64,000 nt of DNA from Streptomyces sp. TLI_171 (GTDB lineage: Bacteria > Actinomycetota > Actinomycetes > Streptomycetales > Streptomycetaceae). The position numbers and the translations under genes are program-made. Location of the stretch: positions 6,227,001-6,291,000 of the forward strand of contig NZ_RAPS01000001.1 in assembly GCF_003610255.1 (NCBI RefSeq). Reading direction: 5' to 3'. This document shows, one piece after another, positions 18,097 through 27,800 of this stretch. Within the stretch, counting starts at the first letter, position 1. Each line of letters opens with the position of its first letter. The notes under the pieces were generated by a model. That model ran no database searches. It saw only the letters and a program-made list of their open reading frames with translations, and was not told where the DNA came from.

Positions 18097-19096
18097 CTAG
18101 ACGAGTAGTTCCGAAGTCGGTTGGGTTTCCTGGTTCTGCTTCGGACGTGGAGGGAGGGTGTCCAGCATTCGGGTTGTGACGACCGAAGAGCTGGACACCC
18201 TCCTGACGGCACTCTACGTGCAGATCGATGATCATCTGCCCCGAACGCGATGGCTGGGGCGCCCGCCGCGACTGACGGACTCCGAGCTGGTCTGCCTGGC
18301 CGTCGCCCAGGCCCTGCTCGGCTTCCACTCCGAAGCCCGCTGGATCCGCTTCGCCCGAGCCCACCTGCGCGGCATGTTCCCCCACCTGCCCGAACGCCCC
18401 GGCTACAACAAGCGCCTACGCGCCGCGCGCCCGTTGCTCCAGCAGGCCGTCCGCGAGCTGGCCCGGGCCACCGACCTATGGGCCGACCCGGTCTGGGTCA
18501 CGGACTCCACACCCGTGGAGTGCGGCCGCTCCCGCGACACCGTCCGCCGCTCGGCACTGGCCGGATGGGCCGGCTACGGCTACAGCCGCTCGCACTCGCG
18601 CTGGTTCTGGGGCCTGAAGCTGCACCTGGTCTGCACCCCGGCAGGGCTGCCCGTCACCTGGGCCCTGGCCAGCCCGAAGGTCGACGAGCGCGAGGTGCTG
18701 GCCGCACTCGTCGAGACCGAACCCGATCTCGTGCGCGAGCGGCCCGGCCTGCTGATCCTCGCCGACAAGGGCTACGTCTCCGCGGAACTCGACCGCTTCC
18801 TGGAACAGTTCGGGGCCCAGCTGTTGCGGCCGTCCTACCGCAACCGGACCCCACGCGCCGGCGAAGGGCTGCTGAAATCCGTCCGCCAGCTGATCGAGTC
18901 CGTGAACGACACCTTGAAGGGACAACTCGGACTCGAACAGCATGGCGGCCGCACCATCGAAGGCGTCGGCGCCCGCGTCGGCCAGCGACTGCTGGCGATG
19001 ACCTGCGCGATCTGGCACAACCGGGCCACCGGCCACCCCGTCACCCGATCACTCATCGCCTACGACCACTGACTCACTTCGGAACTACTCGTCTAG
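18097..19096 (+). mobile_element. IS982-family insertion sequence
   Basis: About 1.0 kb with perfect 17-bp inverted repeats ACGAGTAGTTCCGAAGT (18101-18117, inverted at 19076-19092). The sequence CTAG flanks both sides; it may be a 4-bp target duplication or an extension of the palindromic ends. It carries one transposase gene and splits the host transposase gene. Confidence 0.9.
18158..19072 (+). CDS. IS982-family transposase
   Basis: 304 residues, full length. Family marks include LDTLLTALYVQIDDHL, WVTDSTPVECGRSRDTVRR (first Asp), LLILADKGYVSAELD (second Asp) and SVNDTLKGQLGLEQHGGR with the distal Glu region before the helical end. GTG start at 18158 has AGGGAGG unusually close upstream, so a slightly later GTG is possible. 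No damage seen. Confidence 0.9.
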   Translation: MSSIRVVTTEELDTLLTALYVQIDDHLPRTRWLGRPPRLTDSELVCLAVAQALLGFHSEARWIRFARAHLRGMFPHLPERPGYNKRLRAARPLLQQAVRELARATDLWADPVWVTDSTPVECGRSRDTVRRSALAGWAGYGYSRSHSRWFWGLKLHLVCTPAGLPVTWALASPKVDEREVLAALVETEPDLVRERPGLLILADKGYVSAELDRFLEQFGAQLLRPSYRNRTPRAGEGLLKSVRQLIESVNDTLKGQLGLEQHGGRTIEGVGARVGQRLLAMTCAIWHNRATGHPVTRSLIAYDH

Positions 19097-19949
19097 GCCG
19101 CCTTCGCGACCGGGCCGAGCGGCCCGAACCAGGTCTGGCAGCTCGACTTCTCCGAGTTCGAGACCGCCTCGGGCGGCACCTGGCGGCTCGCGGGCTGCCG
19201 GGACTACTGGTCGAAGTACGAGCTGGGCTGGCATGTGTCGCCCACCGCGAACCAGCACGACGCCATCGCCGCGATCGAACTCGCCATCAAGCAAGCGGAG
19301 TCGCTGGCCGGAAAGCCACTGGCCGAGCTCGCCCCGCGCGACGCGGACGGGACCGTGGAGCCGCTGGTCACCATCGTCACCGACAACAGCGGACCGTTCC
19401 GCTCGTTCCGCATCGAGGCGTTCATCGCCACCCGACCGGAGCGACGGCACGTCCGCACCCGGGTCCGCACGCCCGGGCAGAACGGCTCACGCGAGCGCGG
19501 CTTCGGCTCGCTCAAGTACGAGAAGCTGTTCCTCGAGGAGATACCCGACGCCCTCGACCTCGTCCGGCACGCCGAGGAATACCGGCGCGACTACAACACC
19601 GTCCGACCGCACGAGGCCCTGGCCTGGAACCGGCCCCACGACGTCCACACCGGCGCCGCAGACCCCCTCGTCCCCAACTTTCCCGAACCCGAAAACCTGC
19701 CAACTGCTTGACGCGGGACACTCCGCACGCTGTCCGTTGACGGCAAGACCGTCCGCGGCGCCCGCCGACCAGACGGCACCCAGGTCCACCTCCTGGCCGC
19801 CATGACCGCAGGCGGCCAGGTCATCGCCCAGCGCGAGGTCGACTCGAAGACCAACGAAATCACCGTCTTCAAGCCCCTGCTCGCCCCGCTCGACCTCGCC
19901 GACACCGTGGTCGGGCCTTCGCCCGTAAAGGTGGACACGCGGTCGGTTG

Positions 19950-20842
19950 TCACGCGGCGAGCGTGAGTTTAGCGGTGTGGTGGCGTCGTTCGTATTCGTT
20001 GGGGCTGAGGTGGCCGTTGGCGGAGTGCCGGCGCCGGGTGTTGTAGCGGACCAGCCAGGCGAAGACGGCCTCCTGCAGGTGGCGGGGTCGCCGTAGTCGT
20101 GGGCGCCGTGAAGGGTCTCGCGTTTGAGGGAGGCGTGGAAGCTCTCGCAGGCCGCGTTGTCCGCGCTGCTGCCCACGGCGCCCATCGATTGGGTGACGTC
20201 CAGCTCCGAGCACAGGCCGGCGAAGGCCCGGGACCCGTACTGCGCGCCGTGATCGCTGTGGAAGACCGCGCCGTCCAGGCCGCCGCGTGTCGCGGCCGCC
20301 ATCCGCAGCGCGTCGGTGACCAGGCCGGTGCGCATGTGGTCGGCGATCGACCAGCCCACGACCTTGCGGCTGAAGCAGTCCAAAACGGTCGCCAGGTAGA
20401 GGAACTCCCCGCCCGCAAGTGGCAGATACGTGATGTCGCCCATGTACTTGCGCCCCGGTTCCGGGGCGGTGAAGTCCCTCTCGAACAGGTCCGGCACCGC
20501 CTGGGCGGCCGGGTCGGGGACGGTGGTGCGGACCCTTCTCCGCAGGCGGATACCGACGATGGAGTAGGTCCGCATGACCCGGGCGACCCGCTTGTGGTTG
20601 ACCCGCACACCGCTCTCGCGCAGTTCCGCGGTCACCCTCGGCGAGCCGTAGGCGCCACCGGAGTCCGCGTGGATCCGGCGGATCCGTTCGGCCAGGACCT
20701 CGTCCTCGCGACGGCGGACGGCCCTGGCTCCGGCGCCGCCGAGCCACTTGTAGTAGCTGGAGCGGTTGACGTCCAGGACCTGGCACAGCCGCTTCACCTC
20801 GTAGGCGTCCCGGTGGTCGTGGACGAACTGGAAGCGGCTCAC
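19950..20842 (-). pseudogene. IS3 OrfB, frameshifted near the C-terminus
   Basis: Reads normally through YMGDITYLPLAGGEF (Asp), FHSDHGAQYGSRAF (Asp) and DNAACESFHASLKRE (Glu). A frameshift after HDYGDPATCR moves the final segment (VFAWLVRYNTRRRHSANGH, PNEYERRH) to another frame, ending at 19950. All three acidic residues are kept, but the C-terminal part is replaced in the unshifted frame. Confidence 0.85.
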
Positions 20843-21189
20843 CAGTTCGTCTCGCCGGCGAAATACTTGGCCGCCCTGCGCAGGATGTCCCGCTCGGTGG
20901 CCAGCTTCCGCTCACTCGCCTCCAGCTCGGCCACCCGGGCCTCCAACTGCCGGATCCGCTCGTCCGGGTCGGCGGACGCGGCCGGCCGTCCTGCCCCGGT
21001 CGGCGCGTTCGCACCCGGCCGAGCGGCGGCAGGGTCGAGGCCGCGGCGTCCGCGGTCCCTCAGTACCCACTCGCGCAGGGTCGCCCTGTTGATGCCAAGG
21101 TCGGCGGCGATGTCCTTGTACGTCGCCCCGGGCGTGGACTCGTACAGGGCCACAGCATCGGCCTTGAACTACTCCGAGTAGTCCTTCAT
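20839..21189 (-). pseudogene. IS3 OrfA with early stop codon
   Basis: ATG at 21189 reads MKDYSE and then TAG at 21171-21169 where the family has Tyr, then FKADAVALYESTPGATYKDIAADLGINRATLREWVLRD (abridged HTH) and a zipper (LEARVAELEASERKLATERD). A GTG at 21153 could restart translation of most of the protein, but the first segment of the HTH would be lost. Confidence 0.8.
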
Positions 21190-21888
21190 CGCCATCGGCG
21201 GTGTTCTCGCTTCCTCCGGATCAAGCAGATCCAGTATCAGCGTGTCCACCACTCAGGGCGAAGGCCCGTCACCTTCGACGCGTTGCACTCGCAGACCGAG
21301 CACGCCCGCTTCCTGGTCGAGGACAAGCAGGCCCACTACATCGCCCTGATCAAGCAATCACCCCACCCTGCCGAGGGAGCTGAAGCGGCTGCCGTGGCGG
21401 GAGATTCCGCTGCACGGCAGGACTCGCGCCACCACGCACGGCCGCGACGAGATTCGCCGGATCAAGACCTGCTCCGTTGCACGCGGCCTCGACTTCCCCC
21501 ACACCGCCCAAGCCGTTCAGGTCGTGCGCCGCCGCCACACGGTCACCACGGGCAAGGTCACCCTCGAACGCGTCTATGGCATCACCAGCCTGCACTCCCA
21601 CCAGGCCGAACCGGCCGAACTCGCCTCATGGGTGCGCGGCCACTGGGGCATCGAGAACCACGTGCGCGACACCACCTACGCCGAGGACGCCTCCCGCGTC
21701 CGCACCGGTACCGCTCCCCGAGCCATGGCCGGCTTGCGTAACCTCGCGCTCGGCGCCCTCCGGCACGCCGGCCACGACAACATCGCCGCCGGACTCCGCC
21801 ACCATGCCCGCGACCCCCGCCGCCCGCTCGCCACCCTCGGCATCACGTGATCAAACCGGACAGATCGGCTGAACGACACCGCCCTGGG

Positions 21889-24800
21889 TCAGACCCCCCA
21901 GGGAACAGCGGCGAGATCTGACGGATCCTCACCTTCATCGTATTCCCCTTCAAACTCGTCGTCTGAGTCGACGAAGGCCCGCACTCCACCTTGATGATGG
22001 TCACTCAGAAGCGATTCGAAATCCTCGCCGCCAGCACCTGGAACAGGTCCTCGGTGCAGGGCAATCTCAGCAACGCTCTCCCATGTGTCCAATTCCGCAT
22101 CGGAGTCTTCCCAGCCGGCCTCGTCGCTCCGGTCCAGTGCCCGAACGGCAAGCGCATTCAGCCGCGTCCGAGGAGCAGTGAACTCCTTCAGCGCAGCCGC
22201 CGTTCGCGAGTAGCGGCGCAGTGTGGCCACGTGAAGCGAGCGGCCGTTGAGCCACTGCTCCAGCGCGGCACTGCGTTCCTCGGGCGCGAGCCCATGGTGC
22301 TGCGGGTTCCTCAGAAAGCTGTCGAGTTCCCGGGCGAGGCGACGGTCGGCCGCTTGCTGACTGTAGGCGGCAAGAATCTCAGTGATCTGCCAGCGACGGA
22401 ACTGTTCGTCCAGGTCTTCCAACGTTGCTGCCTCACGCCCTACCTCGAACGAACCCACAGTTGCGGGCAGCACAGCGACAGCTGTGTGCTCGGCGAAACT
22501 TCTCTCCTGGTCGTCCAGGATCTGCTCGCGGACCTGTTCCAGCGTGCCCCGGTAGATATTCGCGTGCTTCTCCGAACCTCCTGCGGCCGTGGCCCATGCG
22601 TCCAGTGGCAGCGCCTCGGTACTCAGAGCCGGGTCCAGGACCACGAGTTGCCTAGTACTGTCCGGCTTGATCCGGTGGACAGCGGGAGCGATGTGCCAGC
22701 CCCACGTGACCTTCCCCGGCCGAGTCGGCGTGGCGCCGTCGGCGTTCTCTGTGGTCACCGACAGGCCGGCTCGTCGAACGACCACGACCTTGCTGACAGC
22801 GGCACCCCACCGGTGCAGCAGTAGCGTAGCCTCGTGGGCACGGTACTGACAGCCGTCGTCCGGGTAGTCGTACGCCAAGGATATTGGCCCCTGGTGCGGG
22901 TGGAGGACATGAGCCCGGGACAGGTTCTGGTGCCACTCATCAACCACCTCGGCAGGTACGGCGTCCAGCGTGGTCTCGGCCAGCAGGTGCGCGATCTGGT
23001 CCTCCGCGCCGGGGAACGCGCTGACCAACTCCTCCCGCAGCTGCGTGCCGTATGCCTGTCGCCACACCCGCTGGAGCGCCCACAGAGCCCGTAGATCCCG
23101 GTCCAGCGCGCCGATCCGCCTCAAGGCCTTGGCCGATCCGCCTGCACCGACGCGCGTCAAGTCCTCATGCACGGCGGCCACCAGTGCGACGATCTGCGGT
23201 GTCGGACTCGGGTCGGGCCGCCCGTCAAGGGCTACCGCCGACAGCCAGTCGGTCACTCGGGGCGGCTGCCACGCCTCGTGCAACGCGCCGAGCAGCTCCA
23301 GTGCGAGGTGCTCGGCGAGCAGACCCCTGCCTGCTGCCTCAATGACTGCCTCGACCGGGGCGTACCGGTGACGGAACTCGAAGGTCTCATCGAACTGCTC
23401 GGCCGCATGAGGGTTCAGACGGCAGAGGTCAGTGATCCATACCTGCAGCCCGGCCTCGTCCAGGAGCTCGGCATCAAGCAGGGCGGCAAGCCGGTCGGTC
23501 AACTCCTCTGCCTCGGACTTCGGCAGGCCGAGCTCGACACGCTTTCTCGTCCCGGCTTCGATGGATGTGTTGGACAGCAATAAAGGGCTGATGTTCTTAC
23601 GGCGAGCGACCCTTCCCAGCAGCGTTGATGAAATCGCAGTGCCCGCGCTTCCGTCATCAGCCATAGAGTCCGGCTCACCTTCGCCGGCGTGTGGGCCCAG
23701 TATTGTCGTCCCGCTTTCGGATGGCTCTCCCGACAATGCGGCAATGACGTTGGTGATTGTCATCGACGAGGGCTGCGGACCGTGCCCTGACGACTCTTCT
23801 CCCGCGGCAACGGCTGCTGCCCCAACACGGGTGGACTGGGCACCGTCGCCGTCGGGGGCGGCTGCCGCGGACACAGCAGTTGTCACGGCACCGGAAGGGG
23901 CAGCAAGTCCGTGAGGGACACCTGTCTCCGGTGCGGATCCCAGCAGCGAGCGAGCCGTGGAAGCAACATCTTGGCTGAGCGAGTCCGTGATCCGGCTCCC
24001 AGTCGCGGCTGCGGTTCTTAGGGCTCCTGCGGGGAGGCCGGGGTTGTCCCAGGGAGTGAGCGGGACACGAGCGCCGAGCTCGGCCCGGGTGGCATCGCGA
24101 TCGACGTGGAGAGAGTACGCCGTGACCGCTGCCAGCAGCCCCCTCCATCGGCGCTCATCCACCGATGCTGTATCCGTCCCGACGAGCAAGCGCGCACCCG
24201 ACAGAAACGGACGGATCAACGTCCACCCACCCGCCATCAACCCCCCGGCCTCCTCCTGGCCCACCAACGACACGAGATGTTCCCACACCGCCTCGGGCTC
24301 AGCCTCGTCCCACACCGGATGCGCCCTCCCCTTTCCCTTCTCCGTCCCTGGGGATGCCGGGTCCTCGGCGCCGTGCCTCGCCCGGAGCCAGGCATCGAGA
24401 TACTCACCGAACACCCCACCGGTATCCCGGTCGGCCTCGGTCCCGCGGGTGCCCACGACAGCCTCCGGCCGCGCGGCGTTACTGCTTCCCTCAGGGTTAT
24501 GCCGCGAAGTGTCGCTTCCCGACAGCACGGCGAACACCTGCTCGGCGACTGCCGGACTGGACCGGTCGGCGGTGTCGCGGACAGGCAGTGCCGGGTTCAT
24601 GACGGAGTCGGTCGAAACAGCGCCCGCTGCCCCGTCCCGCACACCCGTCTCGCCCACCGGGCCGCTCCTGGCCGCGACGCCGCTCCGGCTGCCGGACGGT
24701 CCCCCGCCTTCGGGGACATCGTCCTCATCGAGCACGTCCTCATCGAGGCGCGCCCACTCCCGGGCGTCGGGCCCCGCCTGCCAGGCGGCCGTCCCGGTCG

Positions 24801-27800
24801 GCTCCTCCCGGCCCGGCACGGCGAACGGCACCTCGCCCGGCACCTTGCCCGGCACCGATTCCGAGGCGGACTCCAGGGTCTGTGCCGATTCCACTGCCCA
24901 TTCCACTGCCGGTGCCGGTGTCGGCAGGGTGGTGGCGGTGTCCCCGACGGTGGTCGGGACCGGCACCGGGGCACCAGCCGCAGCCGACCTGCCTGTAAGC
25001 GCGGCCAGCACGCTGCTGGCCGCGGTCGAGGATTGCACGTCACGCGGCCCGGCCGTCTCCCGCCCGCTGTCCGCGGTCCGCGACGCGCTCGCAGGGGCGG
25101 CCAGGCGCTCGACGTCAACCTCGGCGTCGGGGCCCGAGGTGACGGGGCGCGGCCCGGGTGCTGTCCAGCCCGCGATCTGAGCGACAGAATGGCCGACCGC
25201 CTGCATGCCGGTGGCCGCCGCGTCGGCCGCAACGCCCTCGGTCGCCCGTGCAACGGGAACGCCCTGAGGTCGGCGCTCCGAACCGGGCGGAACACCGGCC
25301 GACGACCCCGCCGAACCCCCATCCTCCGACCCACCGCCCCGCCGCGCGCGAGCACCACCCACAGGCCCCGAACCCGAACCCCGCGACGACGAAGCACTCC
25401 CAACCCCCGACCCCAGCGAGCCGTTCAGAACCCCGAATACGCTTAGATACTCCTCCAGGCTGGCGTCAGTCACCGTCCTCACAACCTCGGAACTGGCCAC
25501 CACAGGCAGCACCCAGCTGTTCCGCAACCGCTCGACCGCATCCGACGACGCCCGCGTCATCACCCGCACCAGACCCGGATTGGCCTCGAAAGCCCGCCAC
25601 AGCAAAGAATCAGAAACAAGGTCGTTAAACAAATTGCCGTGCACCGCCAGAAGCGCCTCCCTCAGAAGGTAATTCTCGTCCCGACCCTCACCGCCCAGGG
25701 AAACAACCGACGACGAAACAGCAGCGTCCTCATCCACCCCCAGCGACGACACAACCTCCGAAAACCCGGGCACCCCACCCACGCCAAGGTCAGCGTCGGA
25801 ACCGGCCTCAGCTGCACCGGCCGCGGGGGCAACAGGCCCAGCGACATCAGGCATGGAGCTGATCAGGCCGGCCGGATGCGGCGTAGTCGTTTGCCTGTAG
25901 TGCTGGTAGAGGAGCTCCACCTGATCGACCGTCAGGCCCTGCGCGACATTGGTCGACAGGTCCGCCAGAACCGCCAGGAACAACCGATTCCCGTACCGGA
26001 GATTCGATATTCCAGTGGTGATTATGTCGCGGTCGGCCCCTGTGGTCCGGAGCCAATCGCACAGTGCCGGCACCCGAAAAAGGGCCGCACCCAGGACGTT
26101 CTCGTTTGTCAAGTGACCGATCAGGCCGCGGTTGGCGTCCAGAAGCCGGGCGAGCTTGGGCCAGCGGTCGTGGAGAACACCAGCAACACGGACGCTGTTG
26201 CAGTCGATAGCAACTATGATTGAGTTCAGCGCCGCGTTGTTGGGCCTAATCACGTTCTCGGCGCGCTCGCTGGAAGTGCCGCCCAACTGAAGGAAATACT
26301 CACGGACCTGCTGCACCGTCAATGCCCCGGCCACACCATCGGAAAGACCGTCGATCCACGGAATCAGCCGACTAACGCCGCTGTTTGACTTCATCAGAAC
26401 ACGGAGTTGCTCCACAGTGACGTTGCCGGAGACGGTGAGGAATCGGGCAAGCGCCGGAGCCTTGAGCACCGCTTGCCACACGGCGCTTTGCATGGTGGCT
26501 GCTCCTACCAGAGTGGGGTGGGCCTCGATGAGATCGGCGAGATCTCCCCGCCCGCTCACCCGGGGATGGTTGAGGAGGGCGCGACGGTCACCGCGGCGAG
26601 CCAGTGCACTCAGCCCGGGGGTCCTGGGTCCGCGCGCGGGGGTCCTGGGTGCGCCTGCGGGGATGGCGGTGGTGTGCTGGGTGGCGCGCGGGGTCCGGGC
26701 ACTGACGACGGCCCGAGTGGTCTCTGGGTCGGCATGAAGGGCGTAGGCCGTCACCCCTGCGAGCAGTGCCCTGCGCCGGAGCACGACCTGCGTAACGGGA
26801 TCGGTACCGGCGAGCAGTCGCAGCCCCGACAACAGTGGCCCGATCAGCATCCACGCATCCGCCACCAGGCCGTCCGCTTCCTCCTCACCCACCAGCGACA
26901 CGAGATGCTCCCGCACCCGCTCGGGATCCCTCTCCTCCCACACCGGATGCGCCCTCCCCTTCTCCTTCCCGTTGCCCGGGGACACCGGGCCCCAAACGCC
27001 ACCCCCCACCTCCAGCCACGCATCCACATACCCACCGAACACCCCACCGACATCCCCACCGGCATCCCGGCCGTCCCCCCTAGTGGGCACGACACCCTCC
27101 GGCCCCAGACCGACACCACTCCCCGCCAGGTTCCCTTGCGAAGACCCGCCTCCCGACAGAACGGCGGACACACCTCCAGCCACTACCACGCCAGACCGGT
27201 CGGCGGTATTGCGCGCGGGCGGAGCTGCGTCCACGGCGGAGCCGCCCGAAACCGTGCCCGCAGTCGTGTCCTGCACGCTCGCGTCGCCCGCCGGGCCATT
27301 CCGGGCCACCACAGACCAGCTCCGGCTGCTGGATGGGCCTGCGTCTTCGCTCTGCGTGACGGAGGCGGTCGTTGTATCGGTCGTGGACGACTCGCCCGGG
27401 CCCGCATGTCGCTTCCGCGGCCTCTTCACTCCGCCGAGCAGTCCGACCCATTCGGTGTCCGAACCCGTCAACGCGGCCAGGTCCGACCGGGCCTTCTTGG
27501 GCGCCCGATGCAGGTCGTGAGCCGCCCGCAACGCCTGCAACCGCCGCGCGCGCAACTCCTCGTAGTCACCGATCACCACACGCCGCGACGGCTTCGCCGA
27601 CAGACGCGGCGCGACCTGGTACGCCTCGACATACAGAGCCCCCGCCAGGGTGTCACCGGCCACGTCCTTCAACCCCTCCCACAGAGCCCGGACATCGGCA
27701 TAATCCGCAGCGAAGTCCTCGTCCAGGGCCGCCACATCCACGTCCGACGCGAACCCGAACCCGTCCCCGTCGTCCTCCTCATCTGTGACGAAACCGTCGT

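Larger units (their letters stand above)
17720..19711 (+). pseudogene. IS3-like OrfB interrupted by IS982
   Basis: The N-terminal half (17720-18096) reads IRTEAGMPTAGFYRLIGVPERTW and LAHPTWGHRKVWAMCRWDG. The C-terminal half (19097-19711) continues in frame with VWQLDFSEFE (first Asp), VTDNSGPF (second Asp), GQNGSRERGFGSLKYE (Glu) and DYNTVRPHEALAWNRP. The IS982 element sits between them at about ARR/AAFATGP. The original protein would be about 330 residues with an rve core. Confidence 0.85.
19913..21267 (-). mobile_element. IS3-family element inserted in ISAs1
   Basis: 1,355 bp with 28-bp ends, GGGCCTTCGCCC...GTGGACACGC at 19913 and inverted at 21267, with a six-base mismatched block in the middle. 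A 3-bp GTC target duplication (19910-19912, 21268-21270) confirms the boundaries. Both its genes are damaged. Confidence 0.92.
19726..21850 (+). pseudogene. ISAs1-family transposase fragment split by IS3
   Basis: Left part (19726-19912): SVDGKTVRGARRPDGTQVHLLAAM and SKTNEITVFKPLLAPLDLADTVV. Right part (21268-21850): TFDALHSQTEHARFLVEDKQ, then after a frameshift near 21360 PHTAQAVQVVRRRHT, SWVRGHWGIENHVRDTTYAED and the C-terminus. Removing the inserted IS3 and one GTC copy restores DTVVTFDALH in frame. The N-terminus is missing. It ends 38 bp before the glutaminase gene's stop codon, facing it. Confidence 0.88.
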
